Below are positions 43,343-51,753 of a stretch of 64,000 nucleotides of DNA, one piece after another. Origin of the DNA: Planctomycetales bacterium (GTDB taxonomy: Bacteria; Planctomycetota; Planctomycetia; Planctomycetales; Planctomycetaceae); the NCBI GenBank assembly GCA_026400835.1, contig JAPLOA010000069.1, positions 91,707-155,706 on the forward strand, in the 5' to 3' direction. Under the pieces are notes generated by a model, which did not search any database, had not been told where the DNA came from, and worked only from the letters and a program-made list of their open reading frames with translations. A program made the translations under genes and the position numbers. Numbering within the stretch: the stretch's first letter is position 1; each line of letters opens with the position of its first letter.

Positions 43343-44254
43343 TCAGGCAACCACCAGTCGACGTTCGGTGCCAACCGAGTTGTTTGTTCCCAGTGGGAGT
43401 TCGCGGTCCTGGCTTTCGCCATAGAGTACCAGTGTGACTTCATTACCGGAGGGATTGAAGAACAGTTCGTCTGAGAAACCTCGCATCAACAGCAGGCCAC
43501 GCCCACTCGCCAGCAATGCTTCCGGGTCGTTGCAGCGATCAAGAGCCGCCTGAACATTGAAACCGTTTCCCTCATCCCGGATCGTAACCCATAGCCCGAA
43601 CGGGCTGACGAGTTCCGTCACAGACACACTGCGATGACACCAGGGGGATAGTAATTCGCGTTCTGCAGCCAAATCAACGAAGCGAGAAGAACCGTCTTCC
43701 TTGAGTTCGGAGCTAATTTCCAGATTCCCATGATAGAAGGCATTGTTGAGTGCCTCCTCCAGCGCCATACAGAAATGATTCTCTTTCGTGCCTTCGACCA
43801 CGTGATAATCCTGAATGCCACGCATCAGGCGGTCACGAAGTTTCGGTATCAGGTGGCAGCGGGTGGGAACGCGGAACTGAGCGTGCCGGACATGCGCCGA
43901 CTGAACAACAACCTCCTCGACAATGGTCGCTTCAGTTGTCATGACTGGGAGTTCCCTCAGACGGAGGATCAAATCATTGCGCGAGACAGGAAGCCAGGAA
44001 TCCGGCATTCCGTTGTTTTGACAAACTCGGCCGATCACTGCAAACGCATTTTGCGAATTTTGTTCGACTTCATCCATCCTGGGGTATTCTGGCTGAACGA
44101 TGCAGAGATCATTCCTGCCGAAGGAGACGGCAGGTGATCGACTCCATGTGTCCCTGCTGATATGCGTGACCCTCGCCCCACCTATGACTTGACGACTCAG
44201 TCGGTGAACGTTTTGAAAAAATTCCGCTTCATCGGTAATGACCAGGATTTGCAT
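43343..44254 (-). CDS. Anti-sigma-type HATPase protein with degenerate receiver-like N-terminus
   Basis: A 303-residue protein. The C-terminal half is a HATPase_c_2 domain like RsbW/SpoIIAB: N-box ALEEALNNAFYHGNLEI (about 164-180), G1 box IRDEGNGFN (225-233) and G2 box SGRGLLLMRGFSDEL (250-264). These bind ATP and phosphorylate STAS antagonists. The N-terminal 105 residues start MQILVITDEAEFF like a response-regulator receiver, but the expected phospho-Asp position reads CIVQPEYP, so it is probably a non-phosphorylated pseudo-receiver. Between the domains are 120-150 with QFRVPTRCHLIPKLRDRL. A STAS protein (4192) is in the window but far away; no sigma factor is adjacent. Confidence 0.82.
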   Translation of the reverse strand: MQILVITDEAEFFQNVHRLSRQVIGGARVTHISRDTWSRSPAVSFGRNDLCIVQPEYPRMDEVEQNSQNAFAVIGRVCQNNGMPDSWLPVSRNDLILRLRELPVMTTEATIVEEVVVQSAHVRHAQFRVPTRCHLIPKLRDRLMRGIQDYHVVEGTKENHFCMALEEALNNAFYHGNLEISSELKEDGSSRFVDLAAERELLSPWCHRSVSVTELVSPFGLWVTIRDEGNGFNVQAALDRCNDPEALLASGRGLLLMRGFSDELFFNPSGNEVTLVLYGESQDRELPLGTNNSVGTERRLVVA

Positions 44255-44654
44255 GGTTCAAGTGTCTCACTTTGCGCGTCGGTGCGGCAGTTTGCGTCGC
44301 ACGGAAAACTTCCCGACGCGATTCGACAACATGTTTCATTTTAGAAACATAGCCCGAAAACTGATCGAGCCTCCCGGTTTCGCAAAAGTCAATTCACTGT
44401 CCTGGGCCAATTATGGAATGGGAACGGAGTATGCTGAGTGTGAGCATTATGACGAGTCCGGTTGTGGCGGTCGTCGTGGTCAGTAGGTTTCCTCCAATGG
44501 GGTCTTTTGCCCTAAAGCGGAGTTTTCTCCGCAAGTTTTTCTGACAATCCGGTTTTTCCAGCGTACCGGATAATGGAGGCTTGAGATGTGACTGTGCGAC
44601 GACCATACTTTTCCTGTTCGCTGTTTTTGAGCCTTTGTTCGTTGGACCATTGAA
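44255..44654. other. Intergenic region between HATPase and His-rich genes
   Basis: A 400-bp region upstream of both divergent genes. Short frames exist but none has a protein-like composition. No repeat or known site recognised. Confidence 0.3.
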
Positions 44655-45125
44655 GTGCTTTTTCATCGCCTGATCCATGAAAACGCTATCAGGATTGCCG
44701 CTTGCGTGGCATTTCTTGCGTGTTCGTTGCTAGGCAAGCCGCTGCACGAATTGCAGCATCTGGTTGACGCCGGCCACTGCAGCCATCATGTTCATTCAGA
44801 TGCTCCTGAGGTCAAATCGAGGACAACCGGATGTGGTCAGACGTGTAAAGACCGTCTGCATCCAGCAGATTTTTCCTCTTCAGAGCATCGCTCGAAATCT
44901 CTGCCCGAGCAGCACGGGTCCGGTCATGACATTCCTGGGCATTCTCACCATTCCCACGACTGTTCTGTCTGTCAGGCCCTTTGTGTGTCTGCAACATCAA
45001 CGGACTATTGTGCCGTTTCGTTGAGACCGAATGCGTGCGAGATTCGCGACGCAATTGATAGTGAAAGTGTGGATGCGTCTGCTCCGCAATCTGCAGTCGC
45101 CCGTGGCCCACCCCGCCTTGCCTGA
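44655..45125 (+). CDS. Exported His/Cys-rich hypothetical protein
   Basis: A 156-residue protein from GTG 44655. The N-terminus is a signal peptide or anchor (IRIAACVAFLACSLLG). The rest is dominated by His, Cys, Asp and Ser: LVDAGHCSHHVHSDAPE, GCGQTCKDRLH, then GSGHDIPGHSHHSHDCSVCQALCVS. The HCSHHVHSD and HSHHSHDCSVC clusters are typical of metal-binding exported proteins; the SHDCSVCQ motif is reminiscent of DUF2946-like proteins found near copper or cobalt genes. No metal transporter is adjacent; a DUF1559 gene follows on the same strand after 237 bp. Metal binding is inferred from composition. Confidence 0.65.
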   Translation: MLFHRLIHENAIRIAACVAFLACSLLGKPLHELQHLVDAGHCSHHVHSDAPEVKSRTTGCGQTCKDRLHPADFSSSEHRSKSLPEQHGSGHDIPGHSHHSHDCSVCQALCVSATSTDYCAVSLRPNACEIRDAIDSESVDASAPQSAVARGPPRLA

Positions 45126-45362
45126 CGTTGCTTCTCTGAAATTGCTGTGCGCGCGGGTCAGGCACTGATGGTATCAGGCTCCCTGCTCAGCGCAGGCAGT
45201 TTTGACAGCACTATGCCCTGCAATGAGTGATGAGGTTTTCACTTCGTCCTCCTTTCTGATTTGTCGAACAGACCTCTCCCTCGTGCCGCACGAACGTGCG
45301 CCGGGTCTGTCTCGCTCAGTGCATACTCGTCCGCAACCAGCGGCATTCCGGAGCCACACATC

Positions 45363-46283
45363 ATGTTGTTTGCCAAATCAAGATCCCTCCGCGGATTTAC
45401 ATTAATTGAACTGTTGGTCGTGATCGCAATTATCGCTGTTCTGATCGCGTTGCTGCTTCCTGCGGTACAACAGGCTCGAGAAGCCGCCAGAAGAACTCAG
45501 TGCAAGAATAATCTCAAGCAGATCGGCCTGGCCCTGCACAACTATCACGATAGCCATCGTGTGTTCCCGTCGGGTTGGATTGCGGTTGATGAATTCCGTA
45601 TGCCCAGTGCTCACGAAGGCACCAGCGGTGTCGGTTGGGGAACTTCGATCCTGCCTTACATTGAACAGGACGCCATCTATCGCCTGTTCAATCCCAGCCT
45701 GCCGCTGACTGATCCGGCTAACGCTGCGTTTCTGCGATCACAGGTCAATGCGTACAAGTGTCCGTCTGATCCACAGCCCATCCAGTTCGACTTGCACGAA
45801 GAAGGTGGTGGTCCGGTATTGGCCCGCTTGCCGATCGCCAACTATATCGCGGTCTTTGGCCCGGAGAGTCTGGATGACTGCGAATTGCCTGCGGGAAACG
45901 CACCTGTCCTGCCTGACGGAACCTGCAAAGGAAGCGGTATGTTTCACCACAACAGCAGCGTCAAAATGGCGTCAATCACCGATGGCACGTCTGGTACGTT
46001 TATGATTGGAGAGCGAAAAACCAGAGTCGATATGGATTGGTATACTTCCTGGCCCGGTATGATCGCCGAGGGAGAAGAGGCATTTCAGCGGGTCTGTGGA
46101 TCTGCGGATCATGTTCCGAACGATCCTAATCATCACTTTGACGATTTCAGCAGCAGTCACACCGGCGGTGCTCAGTTTTGCCTGGCCGACGGATCCGTGC
46201 GATTTATCTCAGAAAACATCGACCACGGGGTGTACCAGTCCCTGTCGACAATCCAGGGCGGCGAGGTTGTTGGCGAGTTCTGA
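45363..46283 (+). CDS. DUF1559 protein with type IV pilin-like N-terminus
   Basis: A 306-residue protein; ATG 45363 is chosen because the prepilin-type leader follows directly (SLRGFTLIELLVVIAIIA). The G-FTLIE cleavage site and hydrophobic helix are those of prepilin peptidase substrates. Next is the planctomycete-specific continuation QQAREAARRTQCKNNLKQIG and the DUF1559 body (HNYHDSHRVFPSGWI, WGTSILPYIEQDAIYRLFN, ANYIAVFGPE, SITDGTSGTFMIGERK). The C-terminus has the H-x9-DG motif: SSHTGGAQFCLADGSVRFISE. Planctomycetes carry dozens of such proteins; they are thought to be pseudopilins or surface structures. It could use the secretion-like genes at the right end of the window, but that is speculation. 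Confidence 0.92.
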   Translation: MLFAKSRSLRGFTLIELLVVIAIIAVLIALLLPAVQQAREAARRTQCKNNLKQIGLALHNYHDSHRVFPSGWIAVDEFRMPSAHEGTSGVGWGTSILPYIEQDAIYRLFNPSLPLTDPANAAFLRSQVNAYKCPSDPQPIQFDLHEEGGGPVLARLPIANYIAVFGPESLDDCELPAGNAPVLPDGTCKGSGMFHHNSSVKMASITDGTSGTFMIGERKTRVDMDWYTSWPGMIAEGEEAFQRVCGSADHVPNDPNHHFDDFSSSHTGGAQFCLADGSVRFISENIDHGVYQSLSTIQGGEVVGEF

Positions 46284-46794
46284 TCTCAAAAGAGTTGAGT
46301 CTGGGCAATGCCGGTTGATTAAGTGAGATTGCACAATCTTCAATCATCTGCGACTGGTTGACCCAGGCAGTGGCTGACAACGATCGGCAGACTGTTCCAG
46401 GATTTTCGTTCTAGTCGTCATCCTGATGTCATGAGGTATCAGAACGCGGGCGCAGATTGATCTTCCAAAAGGAATATACGGCTGGTAGTGCCGATGCATG
46501 CCATGCACAGAAATCAGTTCTGGCAAGGACTTACGACGATACCGAAGATTTCGGCAGACATTGTCGATGATTCGGCACAGAGGATGCCAGAAGGGAAAGA
46601 CGTAAAGTTGTTCTGACGGTTATTCGGCGACACAAGGCTTAATTCATGATCCTCCGGGAACTCGGCTTCCTGGAGGAGGCCCCCCCTGAATGCTGTTGGA
46701 GATCAATCGTTTTCCGAGTTGTTTCTGAGAAACAACCGAACCTCAATCCCTTCTTTGTTTCCTCCCTGCTGAACTGCCACGAAAGGACTTGATC
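46284..46794. other. Intergenic region upstream of the 64-residue gene
   Basis: A 511-bp region without a protein-like frame. No repeat family member or clear hairpin was recognised. It includes the promoter of the small gene at 46795. Confidence 0.3.
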
Positions 46795-46989
46795 ATGTCG
46801 ATCAGCAATCTTCAGCTCGAACGTCAACTGCTGGAATCCGATGCCGGACAAGCCGTTTATGACGCTCTCATTCAGGCCAATGTGGACCTGAGAACCGTCT
46901 CTCTTGAACTCGTTAAAGACATGCTGCGTGCCGAAAATCGGCACCGAAGACTCATGGGCTATTCTGCCACGCGAGTCTGTCTTTCGTGA
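46795..46989 (+). CDS. Small 64-residue hypothetical protein
   Basis: ATG 46795 is preceded by a strong GAAAGGA site at ideal spacing. The protein is soluble and helical in composition: SISNLQLERQLLESDAGQAVYDALIQANVDLRTVSLELVKDMLRAENRHRRLMG. It has no signal peptide or membrane segment. The heptad-like leucines suggest a small helical dimer or adaptor. The strong ribosome site, a compact downstream hairpin overlapping the stop and a possible terminator support a real gene. Family not recognised. Confidence 0.65.
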   Translation: MSISNLQLERQLLESDAGQAVYDALIQANVDLRTVSLELVKDMLRAENRHRRLMGYSATRVCLS

Positions 46990-47039
46990 CGTTGAGGACG
47001 TCACTTGAACTCCGCCGCGACAAGACGTCCGGCTTTTTT
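46986..47039 (+). terminator. Hairpins and T-run after the 64-residue gene
   Basis: A perfect 7-bp stem GTGACGT/ACGTCAC (46986-47004, 5-nt loop) overlaps the stop codon. A second weaker pairing GCCG/CGGC is followed by TTTTTTG at 47034-47040. The T-run after the second element fits a Rho-independent terminator. Confidence 0.5.
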
Positions 47040-47170
47040 GTTTCGCGGGACTATTCTGCGCAAGGTCACGATTGAAGCAACGCTGTCAATGATTCGTCCC
47101 GCGAACACTCGACCTCAACTCCTGCCGTGCAAAGAATAAGCTGTCCGTGAGTGAGCGTCTGCTGTTCTGC

Positions 47171-49390
47171 TTACCGAGGCTGCTCGTTAAAAAGGCTGCC
47201 GGGAAGATGTAGTTCAGACCGAGGGATCGGATGCGACGAGTGCACAGCGGTTTTGACCGAGGGCCATCCGGTTTTCAGGACAAACACGACCACGCTTTGT
47301 CCATTGAGCAGATACCGATCATCATGTGAGTAGGCCGGTGTCTCTGAAGTGGAAAGGCTGGTATCTGTCCAGGTAACCCAGCGTTCAGAAGGCTTGTGTC
47401 GAGGAAGCTGGAACTGGACGGGCTCACGTTGAGAATTGAATAACGCAAGCAGAGTATCTCCGACAATTGGTTTGCCACGTTCGTCGACTTCGTCGATCGA
47501 TTCACCATTAAGTCGCATCCCGAGGGCTCTAAGGCCGGATTGCCACGCAGAATCAGCGATCTCGTTGCCATCCTGTGTCAGCCACGAAATATCTTTCACG
47601 CCCGCTCCGCGAATTCGTCGGCCCAGAAAGAAATTGCGGCGACTCAGAACTGACTGAGACCGACAAAGTTCCGTCATTCGTTCGCAAAAATGCAGGAACT
47701 CGGTTTGCTCCGCGTCCAGATCCCAGTTCAACCAGCTTAGCTCATTGTCCTGACAGTAAGGATTGTTGTTTCCGCCTTGTGTCTGGCCGATCTCATCGCC
47801 GCCGCGAATCATGGGCACGCCCTGCGACAATAATAGTGTCGCCATCAGGTTTCTTCGCTGTCGAAGTCGCAAAGCTTTAATATCCGGATCTGCCGTTTCG
47901 CCCTCGACGCCGCAATTCCAGTTGTTATTGTGGCTGTCGCCATCTCGATTGTCTTCAAGATTGGCGTGGTTGCGTTTTTCCTGGTAGGTCACCAGATCTC
48001 TCAGTGTGAACCCATCGTGAGAGGTAATGAAGTTGATACTCGCATATGGCTTTCGGCCGTTGTGCTGATAGAGATCGCTGCTTCCCGTCAGCCGCGTGGC
48101 AACTTCGCTGATGAGGCCGCCATCGCCAGCCCAGAATCGACGAATCGTGTCGCGATAGCGGCCGTTCCATTCGGACCACAGATGCGGGAAGTTGCCGACC
48201 TGGTAACCCCCGCTTCCCAAATCCCAGGGCTCTGCAATGAGCTTAACCTGTGATAGAATCGGATCCTGAAGGATGATGTCGAAGAAAGCGCTGAGTTTGT
48301 CGACGTCATGCAGTTCTCTGGCCAGCGCGCTGGCCAGATCGAAGCGAAATCCATCGACGTGCATCTCCAGCACCCAATATCGGAGGCTGTCCATGATTAA
48401 CTGCAGAACACGAGGCGTCTGCATGTTCAGCGTATTACCGCAGCCCGTGAAGTCCTGATAATAACGACGGTTGTTGGGCATGAGGCGATAGTACGATGCA
48501 TTGTCGATGCCGCGCATCGACAGTGTTGGTCCTCTTTCATTTCCCTCGCCGGTATGATTATAGACCACATCGAGGATCACTTCGATTCCTTCCTCGTGCA
48601 GTCGCTTGACCATGCTTTTGAATTCATGGATGACTTCATCTGGCTGGCTGGCCGCCGAATATCGAGTATCCGGCGCAAAGAACGAGAGGGTGTTGTAGCC
48701 CCAGTAATTGCAGAGCCCATGTGAGACGAGATGGCGGTCGTCCACGTGGTAGTGAACCGGCAGCAGTTCGACGGCCGTGATCCCCAGTTTCTTCAGGTGA
48801 TCAATCGATGCTCTTGAGGCCAGGCCAGAATAAGTTCCACGCAGTTGAGGGGCGATTTCCGGGTGTCGCTTTGTCTGACCCTTCACGTGAGTTTCATAGA
48901 TGATCGTTTGGTGCCACGGCGTCCGCGGTGGTCGATCATTGCCCCAGCGAAACTGAGGATCCACGACAACGGCCAGCGGTGCACACCATGCGTTGTCCCT
49001 GTCGTCGAAGCTAAGATCTTCGGCAGAATCGCCGATCCGAAATCCAAACATCGCGTCAGACCAGCCGATGCCTCGCCCGATCGCTCTGGCATAGGGATCG
49101 AGGACAACTTTGTGAGCATTGAAACGATGCCCCGCAGCAGGGTCGTACGGACCATGCACTCGATAGCCATAAAGCTGCCCCGGGCGAATATCCGGAAGAT
49201 ATCCATGCCAGACTCGATCCGTTTGCTCCTTCAGGTTGACGGTGTGAGTCTCCGTCCGATCTGTGACGGATGAGAAGAGGCACAGCTCAACCTTGGAGGC
49301 GTGTTCCGAAAACAGAGCAAAATTGACACCGCCCCCGTCCCATGTCGCGCCCAGTGGATTCGGCTTACCCGGCCAGACTCTTGGTTCCAT
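47171..49390 (-). CDS. glgX: Glycogen debranching enzyme GlgX
   Basis: A 739-residue isoamylase-type debranching enzyme of family GH13_11, cleaving alpha-1,6 branches in glycogen. ATG 49390 (MEPRVWPGKPNPLGATWDGGGVNFALFSEHA) matches the family N-terminus; a TTG at 49411 adds seven residues. A CBM48 domain comes first, then the GH13 barrel: DVVYNHTGEG (region I), VDGFRFDLA with the nucleophile Asp near 351 (region II), LIAEPWDLG with the acid/base Glu near 387 (region III) and FITSHDG (region IV). NYWGYNTLSFFAPDTRY is also characteristic. No other glycogen gene is adjacent. Confidence 0.96.
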   Translation of the reverse strand: MEPRVWPGKPNPLGATWDGGGVNFALFSEHASKVELCLFSSVTDRTETHTVNLKEQTDRVWHGYLPDIRPGQLYGYRVHGPYDPAAGHRFNAHKVVLDPYARAIGRGIGWSDAMFGFRIGDSAEDLSFDDRDNAWCAPLAVVVDPQFRWGNDRPPRTPWHQTIIYETHVKGQTKRHPEIAPQLRGTYSGLASRASIDHLKKLGITAVELLPVHYHVDDRHLVSHGLCNYWGYNTLSFFAPDTRYSAASQPDEVIHEFKSMVKRLHEEGIEVILDVVYNHTGEGNERGPTLSMRGIDNASYYRLMPNNRRYYQDFTGCGNTLNMQTPRVLQLIMDSLRYWVLEMHVDGFRFDLASALARELHDVDKLSAFFDIILQDPILSQVKLIAEPWDLGSGGYQVGNFPHLWSEWNGRYRDTIRRFWAGDGGLISEVATRLTGSSDLYQHNGRKPYASINFITSHDGFTLRDLVTYQEKRNHANLEDNRDGDSHNNNWNCGVEGETADPDIKALRLRQRRNLMATLLLSQGVPMIRGGDEIGQTQGGNNNPYCQDNELSWLNWDLDAEQTEFLHFCERMTELCRSQSVLSRRNFFLGRRIRGAGVKDISWLTQDGNEIADSAWQSGLRALGMRLNGESIDEVDERGKPIVGDTLLALFNSQREPVQFQLPRHKPSERWVTWTDTSLSTSETPAYSHDDRYLLNGQSVVVFVLKTGWPSVKTAVHSSHPIPRSELHLPGSLFNEQPR

Positions 49391-49811
49391 ATCGCTGTCG
49401 CAATCTGTCAAGAAGTTCTTATCGAACCCCGTCGTAGATCTTTACCGTCACACTCTTCGGAATTAAGTGTGTACAAATGAACAATTAATTGCTTTCTCGC
49501 CACTTTGCCTGTTCGGAATGTAGCGAATATGCAGATCCACAGGGATTCGGGGTTGCCTATTGAGGTCCGGAATCCCAGACCATGGACAGGATGGCACCAG
49601 GTTTGGACCGATATGACAGACCAGAAAGCTCTGCGCGAGGACCGATTGTTCGCGCGCAGACAAGTGTCTTTGGCGAATTGGTCGACCTGAGGGGATTTCT
49701 GTTTGACTCTGTTTTTTCCAGAGCTTCTTATATCCCGTTTGGGCGAATTGGCTAGTCTGGCTGGATTTGTCGCCGTCGTTTGTGTCGTCCCGAGAGGGGT
49801 TTGAGTTCCCT
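49391..49811. other. Divergent intergenic region (glgX / coiled-coil unit)
   Basis: A 421-bp region holding promoters for glgX (minus) and for the three-gene unit starting at 49812. A TTGACT at about 49702 is followed by an AT-rich stretch with TTATAT about 19 bases later, a possible though over-long sigma-70 promoter for the plus-strand unit. No gene or repeat was recognised. Confidence 0.3.
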
Positions 49812-50519
49812 ATGAAGCAAGCAATCTTCAAAGTCTTTGCGGTCTTCATCACCGTTGTGGCTGTGTCCATGATGGGTGCTGCATTGGCGACGTTCTTTGT
49901 TCATCCGGACGCGCGGGCGGAAATGAACACGCCGGCAATGATGAATTACTCATTCGAAGAAGTACCGGGCGAGGTTCCGAAGTGGACTGTGACCCGTCGC
50001 TTCAGCAATAACCCTGCGGATCCGGCCGAGCGTGGAAATGTAGGATCTTTCAGCTCTCCCTACGAAGCGTTGATCAAAGCTCATGGCGACCTGAAGAATT
50101 ATCTTTCGCAGCAGTCTTCTGCAATGGCAGCTCAAAAAGCGACCGCTGATTCAGAGGCCACTTTGTTCGAAGCCAGCCAGGCTCAGGACGTTACTGCGAT
50201 GAAAGAGCGAGCCGCGCAGTTGAAGGTCGCGGCCGATCAGCTCGCAACTTTGCTGCAGACTCGCTCCGAAGAGCTTCAGGCGTTGTCAGTGAAGTCTCGC
50301 GAAACGCGTGAAGAAACAGCGGCACGCAGAACCGATGTTCTGAGACTGCGACATGAACTTGAGGAAGCTCGCACAGATTTGTTTCGGCTGACAGCCATTC
50401 GACGTGATTTGATGGATCGTCTGGTGCGAATTGAGATAGAGAATCAGGGGATGAAGGACCGGCATGCCCAACTTGGCGGAGATCCGGTTGTTGCTGTTCC
50501 GGCTGATTTAGTTCAATAG
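49812..50519 (+). CDS. Membrane-anchored coiled-coil protein, first of a three-gene unit
   Basis: A 235-residue protein, family not recognised. ATG 49812 (MKQAIFKVFAVFITVVAVSMMGAALATFF) starts a single N-terminal membrane anchor; an upstream in-frame codon at 49767 would place 15 polar residues before it. Residues of about 40-90 form a small region (EEVPGEVPKWTVTRRFSNNP), and about 95-220 is a long coiled coil (DLKNYLSQQSSAMAAQKATA, MKERAAQLKVAADQLATLLQ, VLRLRHELEEARTDLFRLTA). The end PVVAVPADLVQ is short. The topology is anchor inside, coil in the periplasm. The next gene at 50684 has the same architecture, suggesting the two form a complex. Confidence 0.75.
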   Translation: MKQAIFKVFAVFITVVAVSMMGAALATFFVHPDARAEMNTPAMMNYSFEEVPGEVPKWTVTRRFSNNPADPAERGNVGSFSSPYEALIKAHGDLKNYLSQQSSAMAAQKATADSEATLFEASQAQDVTAMKERAAQLKVAADQLATLLQTRSEELQALSVKSRETREETAARRTDVLRLRHELEEARTDLFRLTAIRRDLMDRLVRIEIENQGMKDRHAQLGGDPVVAVPADLVQ

Positions 50520-50683
50520 TTATTGGTTGTGGAACCGGGTGATCCATAGGTGGCCTGCCAGTTTCGGAGGTCGTGCCTTTCCCGGTGCATGGGCAATGGG
50601 TTGTCTTGTTGCCTCTGTCGATTAAGTTACGAAATTCTTGTGATCGTTTTTGAACCTTGCGCAGGTTTGTGTGGAGCAGCTCG

Positions 50684-51535
50684 ATGAACAATGTCGTCGG
50701 CAAGATCCTGATAGTTTTGCAGTTGGTCTTCAGCCTGTGCTTTATGTGCTTTGCTGGTGCAGCCTACACATTCCATGAAGGCTGGAAGAATCGCGCGACT
50801 ACTGCGGAAGACAAACTGAAGAATACGAATCTGCAGCTCACAGAAGCTCAGACCGCTCGTCAGCAGCTCGAAGAAAAGCTGACGGCTGATGTCAAGACGC
50901 AGACTGAACGAGCCGTCATGGCTGAAGCCAAGGTGACAGGACTTGATACCAGTCTGGCTCAGGCTCTGGGCAACCTTGCGAATGCTGAACAGCAGCGGGA
51001 CAAGCATCTTGCGGATCTGGCCATTGCTCAACAGGAGGCTCAGGCCAGAATTTCAGAAACAACGGATGCTCGTAGCGAGAATCTGCGACTGAATGATCGG
51101 GTTGTCGACGGAATTTCTGTGCGTCGTACTCTGGAAGACCAGGTCCTTGAGTTGCAGGGACAGAATAACGAAGCTGTGCGTCGCGAACAGGCGAACATCG
51201 AAAAGCTCGAACGCCTGCGTGGCGTGCTGAGCAAGAACAATATCGACTGGGAAGAAGCCTTGAAGGGGCCGGTCCTCCCCGTCTCTGAAAAAGTCAACGG
51301 CGTTGTCAGAGCAGCTCGAAAGAACGAATCGCGTTCGGCTGAGCTGGTTGAGATTTCAGTTGGGAGCGATGATGGAATCAGCAAGTCAATGCGGTTGACC
51401 ATCTATCGCGGCGCCAAGTATGTTTGTCAGATCGAAGTGACTGAAGTTTATCCGGACGTAGCCGTCGGCCGGGTGATTGAAGAAACACGTAACGGTACTA
51501 TTGAACGAGGCGACAATGTCACAACAAAACTCTGA
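50684..51535 (+). CDS. Membrane-anchored coiled-coil protein with C-terminal beta domain, second of the unit
   Basis: A 283-residue protein, family not recognised. ATG 50684 (MNNVVGKILIVLQLVFSLCFMCF) gives one membrane anchor, preceded by GTGGAG. A coiled coil covers about 40-195 (EDKLKNTNLQLTEAQTARQQLEEKL, LEDQVLELQGQNNEAVRREQ). The last 80 residues are a compact domain (ELVEISVGSDDGISKSMRLTIYRGAKYVCQIEVTEVYPDVAVGRVI) with alternating strands, reminiscent of MreC-like or small beta-barrel domains. The anchor, coil and beta-domain layout resembles cell-shape or division scaffold proteins. Its 3' end overlaps the next small gene by 20 bases. Confidence 0.75.
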   Translation: MNNVVGKILIVLQLVFSLCFMCFAGAAYTFHEGWKNRATTAEDKLKNTNLQLTEAQTARQQLEEKLTADVKTQTERAVMAEAKVTGLDTSLAQALGNLANAEQQRDKHLADLAIAQQEAQARISETTDARSENLRLNDRVVDGISVRRTLEDQVLELQGQNNEAVRREQANIEKLERLRGVLSKNNIDWEEALKGPVLPVSEKVNGVVRAARKNESRSAELVEISVGSDDGISKSMRLTIYRGAKYVCQIEVTEVYPDVAVGRVIEETRNGTIERGDNVTTKL

Positions 51536-51644
51536 TCCAACGATCTATGACGGTCTGATGTTCGTCTCTTTGGGGGCAGTCATCATCGGGATCGTTTTTC
51601 TGGTGCTGTCGCTGAATGGTTATGGCTGGTCCAGTGGCGGCTGA
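51516..51644 (+). CDS. 42-residue membrane micro-protein, third of the unit
   Basis: The ATG lies inside the end of the preceding gene, in a different frame, with a 20-base overlap indicating translational coupling. The product has a polar start MSQQNSDPTIYDG, one membrane helix LMFVSLGAVIIGIVFLVLSL and a short tail NGYGWSSGG. It is too short for routine gene callers. Coupling to the coiled-coil genes and the terminator shortly after it make it a likely real part of the same unit, perhaps a small membrane subunit. No family was recognised. Confidence 0.65.
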   Translation: MSQQNSDPTIYDGLMFVSLGAVIIGIVFLVLSLNGYGWSSGG

Positions 51645-51700
51645 TTGGCGTGCTTTTCACAACGAAAAGTCGAAACGTTGGATGATGCGCAAATGAAGAC

Positions 51701-51730
51701 GCCCCGAGCGCCGCTCGGGGCATTCCTTTT
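51701..51730 (+). terminator. Rho-independent terminator after the coiled-coil unit
   Basis: Near-perfect GC-rich stem GCCCCGAG (51701-51708) with CTCGGGGC (51714-51721), a 5-nt loop, followed by ATTCCTTTT. It is the clearest terminator in the window and closes the plus-strand unit 49812-51644, separating it from the minus-strand SMP-30 gene. Confidence 0.85.
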
Positions 51731-51753
51731 AATCAGTCATTCGGTGTTCAGAA

